A DNA stretch of 64,000 nt from NCBI RefSeq assembly GCF_022539665.2, contig NC_081334.1:1922001-1986000 (forward strand), written 5' to 3'. Of the stretch, positions 40,068 through 51,440 are shown piece after piece. Source of the DNA: Daphnia carinata. Lineage: Eukaryota; Arthropoda; Branchiopoda; Diplostraca; Daphniidae. Under the pieces are notes generated by a model. The model was given only the letters and a program-made list of their open reading frames with translations. It was not told the DNA's origin and made no database searches. A program made the position numbers and the translations under genes. Each line of letters opens with the position of its first letter. Positions within the stretch are counted from its first letter, which is position 1.

Positions 40068-40166
40068 CCCGATAGATGGCGCAGAGTCGCCAATCGCCAA
40101 CTGTTTACGAAGAGTCGTCAATCGCCAAAAGATGGCGAATGAACGCCAATTTCCCACAGATGGCGT
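40068..40166 (+). promoter_or_regulatory. Cluster of three CTCF-like half sites
   Basis: CCCGATAGATGGCGC at 40068, CCAAAAGATGGCG at about 40125 and CCCACAGATGGCGT at 40153 all point the same way within 100 bp. A degenerate site in the opposite orientation (CGCCCTTTAGTGG) lies near 39098. Binding is inferred from motif resemblance only. Confidence 0.35.
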
Positions 40167-40259
40167 ATCGATTTTGAGGATAGGGGCACATACTCCGATT
40201 ACCGTCATTACGTTTCTCGATCTTTCCAGCCGTGGCATATTTGGTGACAATATCTAGAG

Positions 40260-42200
40260 AATATAACGATACAGAGAAACTTTAACGCTTTCACAGCAAT
40301 GTTACTTTACTGTTACTATTCGTGGTATGCGGCGTTCGTGTCAGACAACTGTTTGGGTGCCATTAAAAGCTTTTGCTTTTATGCTTTTTTTTCGCCTATT
40401 AAGCAAAGACCAGCAGACACGCAACACAGTGTAAGGTTGACTCGTGAACAACCTTACTGGCTGACCAGAATGCTGACCACGCTTATATTGTTGGAACCGT
40501 TCGTAACAAAAAAACAAAACAAACAAACCTGTCGCCTGTATCGCTATGTCTACTACAACCTGACATAGATTTGCGTGCCACATCTTATATTTAGATTTTT
40601 TTACGACATGGAAAAGGCAAAGTGTTTGCTGATGGTTAGTTGATTAATTGTATACTAATGTAATCATATAACACTTCTGACGTTGTGTTATTCCAAAAGG
40701 TTGTGATAATATTGGCCCCATCTCAGTAATGGAAAAGATTTGTTGGAGGTAAATATAGACTTCCTACTGAAAGTCAGTTTGTTAAAAAAGTCTTGAATTG
40801 CAGGTGGGAGTCGTGTCATACTAAAAGTTAATAACCATTTTACATTACCGTGAACATTTTATTAGTTATGATGTTTCATTTTTAAAAATTTTTATATTAT
40901 TATTAAAATTTCATCAACACAGCCACAGAATAGGTGACATGAAAAAGTGTTGAGTTAATTACTTTTCCAAACATTGCTGAAGGAATTATGGCTGTATGAC
41001 TGACCAATGAACACAACCTCATAAAATATTGATAGGTTAACCTCTGAGTGATGGTAACAATAACACTAAGAAGGAGACGAGACCAATTTGAGTCTTATTT
41101 GCATAATCTTTTATTGTTTATATCTTCGAGGTGTCTTATTGACTTCCGTTCATTAAATTTGTGGAAAAGTATATTAAATGGGGTGATGCAATCCTGTCAT
41201 TGTCGGAGATCCTTTTCATCATGGAAATATTGCTAATTTAGGTTGTGCAAAATGTAATGAACCAATTAATTGTTTTAAATTGTCAGTATGTTAGAATTTT
41301 TAATTTCTTTGGATCGAAATACGGTGGAATTAATGGAGCATGTAATAGAAGATATGGAATTTGTATTGGGATTTGTACCAATATGGAAGTCGTTTGCTCA
41401 ATGATACTAATTTGCTCCTGGCAATGAAGCAATCACCTGAGTGGTATTGTTGATAAATCTGGAAGCTATGTAGATTAATGTCAATGTATATTTTAAGTTG
41501 ATTGGTTATGGAATGCTGTTAAATGTTGGTGGGAATCTACTTGATTTAGCGTAAAGTTAGCCAAGATCCTGAAATTTGAGATAACATAAAAAAGAAGAGT
41601 TAGAGAACAGAACTTTGCTTGGCTGGATATCTTATGGGGAATTTATTATGGGTAAAATAAAATTTGTCAATGCTGTCGAGTTATTGTTGGTTTCCTATTT
41701 AATCCGTATCATCAGCTGTACTGCAAATTACAACTGATATCCACCGCAAACGAACAATTTCGTCAGCCTTGTATTGTTGTTGTATTTACATTTAAGTGTT
41801 ATTAGTTGGGATATAATAAATAACAGTATGATAATAGTCATAATAAAAGAATTATTCCAAACAAGATGATCAGAATTCTCATGGAAACAAGACAAGCAAC
41901 TAGCAAATGGGGGATGATAATAAAAAACATAACTATCAACAACATTATTTCTTCGAAGTAAGTTTGCACAATCTAAACTGATAAAGAATGAACTAATTTC
42001 TTCAATGTATTATCGCTTGCAAGATGAATTATGTCAACTGAAGGAGGAAGCATATCACTTAAAAATTCAAACCGATGCCAAATTAAACACTGAGTAGGAT
42101 CTATCCAACCAAATAGAATAACTTCAAGCCAAATTTGATCGAGCAAGAGATATCAATTTTGTTCTGCAAAAACCTGTGATGGACCAAGAACACAATAAGT
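40260..42200 (+). pseudogene. Degenerate coding-like remnants
   Basis: Fragments read like protein with interrupting stops. Near 41180-41290 one frame reads VIVGDPFHHGN and CAKCNEP; near 42000-42190 another reads like a broken coiled coil (LQDELCQLKEEAYHLK). No continuous gene can be built. These could be a decayed host gene or a decayed mobile-element gene; the parent is not recognised. Confidence 0.2.
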
Positions 42201-42405
42201 GAACTTTGCGAAGAAGTAAGTCTATATAAACAGTTTAAACACAATTGACATTGGACATATTATGGATAGTTTGTTTCCACCATTCCTTGCAGGTTGTATC
42301 AATTCCCAACCATATCCTCCTTTTGTCAGCAATTTTCTTCTCAGTTGTTCCTTATGAATCCAAATTCCAAATTGTTTTTGAAATACACCGAGTATTTGAC
42401 ACAAT

Positions 42406-42437
42406 GCTAGCGCGCCAGTACGCTACAGCGCTAGTGC
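42406..42437 (+). repeat. GCGCTAGC palindromic repeat, copy 1
   Basis: Starts GCTAGCGCGCCAGTAC and ends in GCGCTAGTGC. The outer octamers are near-inverse. It is preceded by 'tttgaaatacaccg' as in copies 2 and 4, and followed within 10-20 bp by TTATTTTGTCGGGC. Confidence 0.65.
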
Positions 42438-42485
42438 GATGCTTATTTTGTCGGGCATATTTTAAAACCTGGCCAAACAGTATTT

Positions 42486-42498
42486 CCACTAGATGGCG
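42486..42498 (+). promoter_or_regulatory. CTCF-like site
   Basis: CCACTAGATGGCG, the exact reverse complement of the 13-mer that forms the 661-1003 array. Confidence 0.45.
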
Positions 42499-43183
42499 TT
42501 GCAGATTCATCAGCCTCTAGCGTGTGAAATGGAACTATTGTTACTTTTTGTTGTCATGTGATTCTCATTGTTTACTTTGTTTTTACGTTGAAAACGTGTA
42601 TTTGAGTTTCCCTCGTCTAAATGGTATCGTTATTTCGTTTTTTGGTGTTTTTACCTCCACCCCTATTATCGATGTGAAAATATTGCACTGCTTCATTACC
42701 TAAACGAAATGTCAGCCGTTGCACTTGGGCTTAGAATGAGGTAATATTAACATATTTTTGGAAAACCAGGTCTCATGTTGTATCATTCTGGGTAAAGCCA
42801 ACTCTGTTCGTATGCCAACTCGGTATCATGCCAATTCTGTTACAAGCAGAACTGTGCATGATACTTGGTGAAAATTGATGGTTTTGTGTTTACAACCAAA
42901 AGCCAATTTTCAGGATTATTAAGACAATAATTTACTACTTTTACATTTGCAACATGTTAATCTTATTCTTTTTTATTAGTAAACATATCCAGTAGTGGAG
43001 TTGCAAGTAACAGATGTGTTCTGTTGTGTACTTTGCACATATCGTGGTTTGTTGCATGATTTTATTACTTTGTGAATCAATTGTAACTTATTTATGAGAC
43101 ATTCTTGAAGATGTGCTATTTGCTAATATTCTGCAAGAATAGGATCACCCATTTACTTCTGTTTGGTAATAACCATATCTGTT

Positions 43184-43523
43184 CAACTATCCCCTTAATT
43201 CTGATGGCTACAAGATTAAGAGGATGGTTTTAAAACATTTGCTTCGATTATTATGTGTGTGGTAGTGATTCGAAGTGGTATACAGGTCGTACCTGAAAAC
43301 TGAACTTTAAGAACTTTGAAAGGCCATGTTATGTTCATTTACTATAGTTAACGTTTGAAACTACGCAGACCTTTTGTAACTTGTGAAGGAGAACATAGTT
43401 CGTTTTTTTAATTTTCGAAATTTTAACTTTCAGTACAACTTTCGGTTTGAAAATGCCTAATAACTCACTATCTGTTGGTCTGAATGAAAAAAGAACCACA
43501 TTTTCGTAATCTTCGTGAAGCGC
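43184..43523 (+). repeat. 340-bp direct repeat, copy A
   Basis: It shares long blocks with 45068-45395: 'acctgaaaactgaactt', 'aaggccatgttat', 'tactatagttaacgtttg' and 'taactcactatct'. No coding potential seen. It is probably a piece of a dispersed mobile element. Confidence 0.7.
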
Positions 43524-43582
43524 AACGGTGCTAGTTAATTCTTATACTGGAATTGTGATTTCATCGCTTACAAAGCCAGGTA

Positions 43583-43744
43583 AAAAATTGCTATTTCTTT
43601 CATAACATCAACCGTTTTGGAAATACATAGGATTGAATAACTTTGATGTGTCACGCTAGCGCTGTAGCGTACTGGCGCGCCAGTAGTTTTTAAATTCGGT
43701 GTATTTTCAAAACGGTTGATGTTATGAAAAAAAATAGCAATTTT
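43583..43744. repeat. 162-bp foldback containing GCGCTAGC repeat, copy 2
   Basis: Arms of about 44 bp (43583-43625 and 43701-43744) are near-perfect inverse copies sharing 'cataacatcaaccgtttt'. The centre (43654-43683) is the palindromic CGCTAGCGCTGTAGCG unit in minus orientation. The right-hand part is homologous to 54640-54755, so this belongs to a repeat family. Confidence 0.7.
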
Positions 43745-45067
43745 CTCGGAATCAGCATTCGATTGTGAGTATATTGTGTCATTTTCAAGCAATTCCAACG
43801 ATGGTCAATTTTTGACGGTTTTGGAGGCAATTTTCCCACGGTCATTTTCTTCGTTTTTCTCCATTTTGTTAAGCTAATTGTCAAAACAAAGCCGATATTC
43901 ATGATCAGCGTTCAATTTCGCATCGGAATAATGAATTTTTAACTAAATTAAGCAAGGATTACGAAAATTAATATCTTTTACACGTGAACCTTATGGCATT
44001 TGAATGATAAGAAGTGAAAGTTGCTACAGCCCTTACTCTAGCCCCGGACGATCGCTGAAACCCAATGTAGAAAACTGAATATCGTACCAATAGGTGGCTA
44101 TAGTGTTTGGGAGACCGGCTGCAGTAGAAATTCCTGATACAAAGTTGTTACTCGTATTTTATTCGACGCTTAATACTGTTAAATACCATTATTTGGTGCT
44201 AACATACAATTTAACGTAAAAATGTTGGGGCTATATTTTAGGGCATTTTTCCGCTATTACAGTCATTCGTATCATTTTCGCAGCCGACTATGTCGGGCTT
44301 ATTTTGCTATTACCCAAACAAATAGTGAACTATAGAGTGAGTTGTTTATCTTAAAAAGCAAGTGAAATGGAGTTGCAGAAGAGATTGGAGAAGAGTACGG
44401 GCCTTTCACATGGAAGTTTCCTCTCTGCATTTTAAGATATTTTATTTAATAACCTTGTTATCTCTAAACCATCAATCAATTACCAAATTGTTCAAGAAGA
44501 CACCTTCGGCAGATTGACAGTCACTGATAGAAAATCAATAATCTTTGTGAGCCCCTTCGATTGCTGAAAAGGCAAAACACTCCTCAAGTAAGAGGACAAG
44601 ATCCTATCACTGCAACTGAATATTATCAGAGTAACTCCAACCAAATATTCCAAAGTGTTTTCAACTTCAGGCAACAGTTCACTAAAGAAAATGTGAACAT
44701 TCCCTTCGCTATGCAGGGAATGTTGCTGTAGTTATAACAAACAATCAAAGTTGTCTCACAGATTGGATGGGAAAATGGAAAAGGTTTGTCCCTAGATAAC
44801 CCCACCAACCAGTACTGTCACATCACTGCTAATACAGAGAAGGAAATTCAAAAGTTATTTAAAATTGAATAAATATTTTACCATACAAAAATTATCTTAA
44901 GCAAACGATGAGACGGCTATTGACATATTCACGAAGTCTGGCTTTACAAAGTCTAACTACGGCCGCCAGATGTCCCAAATCATTGTTATGAAAAGTTGTA
45001 TCAGAATTGTGCTTGTGCTGTATGTTTTTATTTAATAATAATGTAAACTTATGAGTGTAATCGTGTG

Positions 45068-45395
45068 AAACTAATTATTTCTGATGGATATCAAATAAAG
45101 GTGAGGGTTTTGAAATATTTTCCTGGATTATTATGTGTATGGTATTGCTTTAAAGTGGTATATGAGTCATACCTGAAAACTGAACTTCAACAACTTTAAA
45201 AGGCCATGTTATATTAATTTACTATAGTTAACGTTTGAAATTGCGCAGATCTTCTATACCTTGTAAAGAAGAACATAGTTCACTTTTTAAATTTTCGAAA
45301 TTTCAACTTCCGGTTTAAGATCCGGTTTGAAAATGCTTAATAACTCACTATCTATTGGTCTGAACAAAAAAAGAATTTCGTAATCGTCGTGAAAT
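45068..45395 (+). repeat. 340-bp direct repeat, copy B
   Basis: Counterpart of 43184-43523, diverged by scattered substitutions and short gaps. It is followed by repeated 'cgtaatcNtcgtgaaat' phrases. Confidence 0.7.
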
Positions 45396-45474
45396 TCGTA
45401 ATCCTCGTGAAATTTGGGGTCGAATCCATGTGTCAGTAGAAAATACCCGAAAATCGTCAAAAATCGCAAATTTC

Positions 45475-45492
45475 CCTGAACTATAGTTCAGG
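45475..45492. repeat. Perfect 18-bp palindrome
   Basis: CCTGAACTATAGTTCAGG, flanked by AAAAATCGC on the left and GCGATTTT on the right, which extends the inverse symmetry imperfectly. Confidence 0.6.
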
Positions 45493-45979
45493 AAAAATCG
45501 CGATTTTGGCCAAATTGGACTTTTCGCCAAAAGCAGGTCAAAATAGGTCAGACACACCTTAAATGTCACGAGGATCACGAAAATCATATTCGTTTTGTTG
45601 TGGGCCTAGTATTTCTGGAGATATAGGCTACTTCCGATCACTTCTGGTAATTTTTTTTTTTCAACTTGGCATAAAGTAAAAAATGAACATTAATATGCCA
45701 AACATTTTAAGCATTTTGATTATAAATGAAATGGGTTGGCGGCTTTTTTCGTGTTTGTTTTGCTATTTCATTATTGGTTGATCGCGCGAGTTGCATATAC
45801 TTATAACACTACTTCGTTAACAGAGACTACTAGCATTATGTATCACACTAATGGGAAGGTATACCTGATAAGTATAGATGAAGATATACCTCGTGCTATT
45901 ATTATAACCTTATCATGCACGGCCATCTGATGTACAGTCTGGTTTAGAAATAAGCCCGACTTTTTCTTATTTTACGTTA

Positions 45980-46003
45980 CGCTGTAGTGTACTGGCACGC
46001 TAG
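45980..46003 (-). repeat. GCGCTAGC repeat, copy 3 (degenerate)
   Basis: CGCTGTAGTGTACTGGCACG, then CTAG: copy 1 in reverse with several changes. AATAAGCCCGACTT lies about 40 bp before it, mirroring the TCGGGC phrase near the other copies. Confidence 0.5.
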
Positions 46004-46379
46004 GGGAAATTGCGGAATACTAATAGCGCCCTAATGTCTCATTAACTATAAAATTCGTATGTTGAATGTGCAACACATTCTGTTAATTTTTTTTTCGATG
46101 TCAATTTTGTCCGGCTTTTCATTACTCGTAACAAACGAATATACTCGCTGGAAAGTTGCGTTCTGCGATTTTATGGGTATTATACATCTCTGATTCGTTT
46201 CGTTGTGTAATTAGTAGTTCAGAAGTTCTTCGTTACTTCCGACACACTTCGGAAATGTGCATACAATCTGTAAGGAACCTTGAATTAAAAATCTAATCAA
46301 TCACTGGGGGTATATTTAAAATTCGAGAATGCTTATCGTATGAAGATTTAAAACCTCGGTTGCTTCGCATTAAAACCCG

Positions 46380-46500
46380 AAAGATTGAACGCTACCGTCG
46401 TCTGTCATGTCCGCCATTAGCCATGTCACCATGCAAACATTTTTGCCCTGTTGTTTTTTTTTAGTTTCCCCCCTGTTTTGTGCGTCTACATCAACGAGTA
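46380..46500 (+). promoter_or_regulatory. Possible start of an unknown plus-strand transcript
   Basis: TGTCCGCCATTAGC near 46408 contains an inverted YY1-like element. It is followed by a short acceptor-like T run and a clear donor ACGAGTAAGT at about 46494. A matching acceptor (TTTCATAG) lies at 47281, directly before the minisatellite, and AATAAA follows near 48233. This outlines a possible spliced RNA, unproven. Confidence 0.2.
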
Positions 46501-47309
46501 AGTAACATACGATCATTATTTTTATTCAGGCATTATTATTTTGCTTTATTGTTAGAATTAGGAAGATGGAAGCGTTTTAAGTAAACCAGCAATGATAAGT
46601 TGAACACAGATAGTAAGGAAGTCGATGCTCAGCCGGTGCCTTGGAAAATCAGCCGTATGATTTTTGTACCGTAAAATATCTTTAAGCTCTTCTTCAGAGC
46701 ATAACAGAAATATTGTTGCCAAATTGTTGAGTATTACTTGGCAGTGAGTCTTACATAGAATTGTGCGTAGAGGTTAAAGGATTGGCTTAACTGTTTCAAT
46801 AACGAGCACACTAGCTGAGCTATCAGTATTTAACTTATCAGCCTTTTTCATCTGTATCGTAATAATGTAAACTAAATGATTTATTAACCTTTTCCAAGTT
46901 TGTATTCAATATCGTGACTTCTGTTGTACTAAATATTTGTTTGTTTGAACTTCTTGAATCTATGTTCAACTAACAAAGCTTTATGACAACTCTTTGTGAC
47001 AAGCTCTTTTTGAAGAAGATTGAACATATGGAATGTTTGATAACCATTTAGCAAAGGATTTCTTTTGAATGAAAAACTATTTTACAGAAGTAACATTCCG
47101 TGTCTTCAGTCTGTTCATATTATGGTCCCAGTAATCCTGGGAAACTAATCGAGCTAGTTTTCGTTATTTAATTTGTATCATTTTTAAAGTCCTGGTAAAC
47201 CATAAACATACTTAGATCTCTTTTATTAAATTCGTGTGTTGTTCTTTTAACTCATTCCTTTACATCTGTTACAATTTCATAGGGTCAATAAAAAAAAAAT
47301 CCTGATAGT

Positions 47310-47772
47310 CGCCTCATCGCCATCGCCATCGCTGTCTTCGCCATCGCCATCTCCATCGCCATCTCCATCGCCTTCTCCATCGCCTTCTCCATCGCCTTCT
47401 CCATCGCCTTCTCCATCGCCGCCTCCATCGCCGCCTCCATCGCCGCCTCCATCGCCGCCTCCATCGCCGCCTCCATCGCCGTCTCCATCGCCGTCTCCAT
47501 CGCCGTCTCCATCGCCGCCTCCATCGCCGCCTCCATCGCCGCCTCCATCGCCGTCTCCATCGCCGCCTCCATCGCCGTCTCCATCGCCGCCTCCATCGCC
47601 GTCTCCATCGCCGTCTCCATCGCCGTCTCCATCGCCGTCTCCATCGCCGTCTCCATCGCCGCCTCCATCGCCGTCTCCATCGCCGCCTCCATCGCCGTCT
47701 CCATCGCCGCCTCCATCGCCGCCTCCATCGCCGCCTCCATCGCCGCCTCCATCGCCGCCTCCATCGCCGTCA
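47310..47772. repeat. 12-bp minisatellite, about 36 units, open in both directions
   Basis: The unit is CTCCATCGCCGC with variants at two positions. Read on the minus strand it gives (A-M-E-x)n, where x runs T, A5, T, A, T, A, T5, A, T, A, T, A3, T3, A5, K4, M2 over 36 units. Read on the plus strand it gives a Ser/Pro-rich frame. Because the unit is a multiple of three, both frames stay open. The patterned variant order shows growth by multi-unit duplication. The minus frame would span 47285-47773 (162 codons). I see no start context or splice evidence proving translation. Confidence 0.85.
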
Positions 47773-47837
47773 TCTCATCGCCATCTACGGGATTCGCATT
47801 GGTATTGTTTTGTTTTGCATTCTAGTGTATTAGTTAA

Positions 47838-48139
47838 CCTGTTGGCTGCCACGCCGTTTGCTCCTATTTTTTTTGGTAGTTGTAGGGACTAGGGCGCTGT
47901 TCTCCTCATGGCCATGGGGGGAACAGGCGCCCTTAGGCAATGCACCAGCAGGGACTTCTCCTTGTCGGCGCAGTGATAGATTATCCAGGGGTGTGCATTC
48001 CCGGAATGGACTCTATCACTGTGCCAGCCCGGGCTTGTCTTCGGACAAGCCCCACCTTGGTCGGGGATCCTTCGGACCCGACATGTAGCAACTGTAGTTT
48101 ATAGCAACCATTGTGTTGCATGGCGTGGCAGCCAACAGG
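47838..48139. mobile_element. piggyBac-type MITE, 302 bp, with TTAA target duplication
   Basis: An 18-bp perfect terminal inverted repeat, CCTGTTGGCTGCCACGCC, lies at 47838-47855 and inverted at 48122-48139. It is flanked on each side by TTAA (47834-47837 and 48140-48143). Termini starting CC and TTAA duplication are diagnostic of piggyBac-like elements. No transposase frame is inside, so it would be non-autonomous. The interior is unusually GC-rich and full of hairpins. Confidence 0.85.
47886..48085 (+). other. GC-rich multi-hairpin core of the MITE
   Basis: Four successive stems can be drawn. The first is a helix of about 16 bp around CATGGCCATG (47889-47924). The second pairs GGCGCAGTGATAGA with TCTATCACTGTGCC over about 60 bases. 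The third is GGCTTGTC-TTCG-GACAAGCC, an 8-bp stem with a UUCG tetraloop. The fourth pairs GTCGGG with CCCGAC. Such order is unusual for a MITE, which normally forms one long foldback. It could be a captured structured RNA. Confidence 0.55.
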
Positions 48140-48143
48140 TTAA

Positions 48144-49330
48144 TTTAGTTAAGTGTATATATGTACTTATGTATTTGTATGTATATATATGTAATGTAAA
48201 ATAGTGGTGGAATTGAAGGGTGGAGGTGGGACAATAAAACCAATTTAAAATTTATATATTTGTTTTGTGTATTTCATTTTTATGGTAGTTGACTTATTAA
48301 AAGTCAAAAGATAAACTTAGCTTATTTTTTTCTATCAACTGTTTGACTTGAATTCTAGCCATAGCAAAGAAATATTGCTACAAAATTTCTTTCTTTGTTC
48401 AAATTTACTGTCAACTACAAAAAAAAACTAAGAATCTCTAAACACAATTGGCAAAGATGGTATGTAAACCCAAGTTATCAGTGACCAGCACAATGTGACA
48501 CTTGACTAGCCACTTAGTAATAAAGAAATGACCAAACTCATCTCGAAGCTTTCTCCGTTTCTTGAATGAATAAGTAATCCAACAATACAACAATGATACT
48601 GGAAATTTTTCATTTACACTGATAATGAAACATCAACAGCATTCCTTTCTGGTGAATGACTCTGCTGCCACCACGTCACACCAGGTATCTCCCAAAAATC
48701 TAGAAGTACAGTTAAAAATTAAACCATAAATTGTAAGATAGCCTACGAGTACCTTACGGAATCTGGATCTGAGAAATTTTGGATCTAAGAGATCCAGGTT
48801 GCAAAGACTATTGTTAAGAACTGCCTTCTGCAAGTAGCAACCTTTGGTAATAAATGTGTAGTTGCCTAACAGAGATGAAAAACTGGGTTAAATCAAGCTA
48901 TGCACCGAAGCGGTGTATTGGACTAATGGAGATCAAAAACGTGCTGGCTAAGTGAAGCAATGCTCGTCTTATGAATAATTATAGAATGTGTTACACAATA
49001 GTTTACGAATGAATAGCTGCCATAATACCGTTAAGAAATTACTCTTACTTTTTAGCACAGATTCAACCCACAAAATCCAGGGATAGGCACGGCGAAATCG
49101 ACGGTAAAATTTCGAGAAGGAAGACGTTCATTTCATGCTTCCAACCTAAATCCGACGCCACGCGAAATGAAACAGCTGACAGAAATTTTGGCAGAATAGC
49201 TGACGTGGTGGCTTTGAAAACGAATCGGAGTTAGCCACTGGTCCACTAGATGTCTTGAAAAATATGCATCACAGAATTATTTGACGTGTAAAACGAAAAA
49301 AAAAACAATATTTTTTATTTTTATTTTGGG
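48144..49330. other. AT-rich stretch, no gene supported
   Basis: AATAAA near 48233 could end a plus-strand transcript. A CTCF-like CCACTAGATGTC lies at 49243. A short minus-strand frame at 48633-48833 has no recognisable content. Confidence 0.35.
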
Positions 49331-49366
49331 TAAAATGGGTTGCCATATATGGCAATCCGTTTTACA
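49331..49366. repeat. 36-bp near-perfect palindrome at the left end of the inverted duplication
   Basis: Half-site GTAAAATGGGTTGCCATA is followed by its inverse with two mismatches in 18. The inner half also occurs at the outer end of the right arm (about 54348-54366), so this 18-mer is present three times. Confidence 0.75.
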
Positions 49367-49560
49367 TGGAAAAAAAAAAAAAAATGGCGGAAAAAAAAAA
49401 AAAAAAATCACACTTTTTTCTCTTTTTTCCACCCGTAGCCATCTACCCGTCGGTTTCGTTATTACAAGTATGTATGCAATTTCAGTTAATTGTATGCCAT
49501 TAGCATTTAATTGAGCAGCGTGGCTGGAGAAAACTGCGTGGCTGGAGGAGCAATTGAAAA

Positions 49561-50957
49561 ATGGATAAGATAATAAAACAAAAAAGTGGTAAGTATAAAC
49601 ATTATTATATTGGTTTTCAATTATTAATTATTGTTTATTAGATCAAATAATGAAGCTGCAGGCCCAGTTATTGGAACAACACAAAATATTAGATAACAAC
49701 GAAGCTAAGGATGGTAGGCCTAATACGTAATGATTCTATTTATTTGCTTTTATTCATTCGTGTTTTGTAGCTCAAATTTTTGAGTCTACAAGCTCAGCTA
49801 GGGGAAAAGAACAAATTGGAACAAAACAGTTTCCAAACAGTGAAGGAGGTTTTTCAAAACTCATCCCTAACTGAACGTGAGGATGAGTTGGCATTAGGTG
49901 AACACAGTCAGGTGCCTAAACTTTCCAAATAAGAATTCCAAATAAATATAGAATTTTAACAAACAATTATTTATTGTTTAGTTATTCAGTCCACCACCTG
50001 ACAGTGTGTTAAATTTAAATTCTGTTAGTGCTGCACTAAAAGAATTGTTAGTAATAAGTCCATGCAGCGAAGGAACTGAAGAAATGTGGTACTGTATTTG
50101 GGCGGAAAATGGGTGTGGTATGGAAACACAGAAATGGCATGAGTTCAACCTAAAACATGGATTAGGTACTTCCCCGTTCTTTGTCTATCGAAAAAAGTAT
50201 TTTTAATGCTATTATTTTGCATTCACAGATTTTAACGGGGGATCAAGTAAAATCTGGAAGTGTTACAAGATGGAAGAGTGAGCCTACAGATGAAAAAACA
50301 CTGAGAGTGCATTACCGTAAGGTGTGAGGTAAATTAATAGAGTAATGCAAATTGCCTAATGAGAAGTACCATCTTGTGTTAATGAATCCAGTACAACAGC
50401 AATCCTTTATAGTTCTGTCACAGCTAGAAGCCTCAAATAATTCTGCTTCTCTGTCTAAAGAACAACTTGTCCTTTACGTTCAGAGTGTTGGGGAAACTGG
50501 GTACTTAAATGGCCCTAAAGATGTTTTAATTTTGCTGCTATTGCAGAGATGAACATCATACATGGACTCTTTAGGTATGAAAGGATTTTTCTTCAAATAA
50601 TTTTGAATTTATGACGAAGAATTTCTCCTCCTTTTTGCCAACCAGGTCTTATCTACCAAAAAAAAATTTATCCAATAGGAAATGATTTTCATGTACTGGG
50701 AACACAACTATCAACAATGCAACATTCTACAGGTGCTAGTTTATCATTCAAGAGCCTTATACAATGAAGTTAATCTGCAATTTGTATGTCCTTTCCCAAG
50801 CTTCCACCAGAAGTTGAATCTATGAGTCATGTAAGTTCCATGATCAACAATTGATGTGTTTAACGGTGTTGTTTTTCTTTTCTCAATATAGGTTAATAGT
50901 AACATTGGATCTGAAAAGATTCTTGGTTGGGGCAAGACACTGAATAAATTGTATTGA
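49561..50957 (+). pseudogene. Frameshifted left copy of an unrecognised small gene
   Basis: Exon-like blocks are 49561-49588, 49642-49713, 49771-49911 and 49982 onward, each bounded by GT/AG. They parallel the right copy block for block. An extra T in the T-run at about 49777-49781 shifts the frame, so translation stops before the end of the third block. The last block stops at 50206, whereas the right copy reads on. Further coding-like blocks (50352-50552, then about 50730-50957 ending in VNSNIGSEKILGWG and a stop) may be later exons or 3' UTR. The family is not recognised. Confidence 0.45.
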
Positions 50958-51039
50958 TTGGATGGATGACATGACATTGCTATACTTAATTCGGATTCCC
51001 CAGACGGTATTTGATATTAAAAAAATTGAAGTGCATATC

Positions 51040-51440
51040 TGGGCTCCCTTCTTTTCTGAAGCCCCGTTTCCCCTTGACTCATAATAAGCCCGTAGGGGGT
51101 CATGCCCCTACTGTACGGTATATATAAAAACAACATATACCGAGGTTTGGAGGGCTCTGGCCGGAAAGGGGACGTGGGGTGCCGCTTCGTCCGATGATGT
51201 GTTCACGGAGGGTGACGTGGCTGCCCACAAATCCGAACTAAAGGTTAATCGCTCCTGTAAAAATGTTCCAAATCTTCAGCTCTTCTTCCGGCTTCTCTTA
51301 GCCAATCACCGGGTAATCTCCCCGGTGGGTCAACAAGGCAGTGTCTCCCCCTGCCTGGGTTGACGGCAACTTTTGAAAGTGCTATTGTGCCTTTTTAAAG
51401 TTGCAAAAATAATTGTAATGTGCAGAGAATTGTCAATAAA
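51040..51440 (+). other. GC-rich structured segment, left arm
   Basis: Three clear stems: GTAGGGG/CCCCTAC near 51092-51113, CACCGGG/CCCGGTG near 51307-51327, and GTCAAC-AAGGCAG paired with CTGCCT-GGGTTGAC near 51329-51364. AATAAA follows at about 51437. It is essentially identical to 52320-52700 in reverse. It may be the structured 3' UTR of the arm gene or an older inserted element. Confidence 0.5.

Noticed and set aside
40014-40257. Overlapping 75-78 codon frames on both strands
   Set aside because: They arise from repeated 'atggcgaa'/'cgccaat' phrases around the CTCF-like cluster and match nothing.
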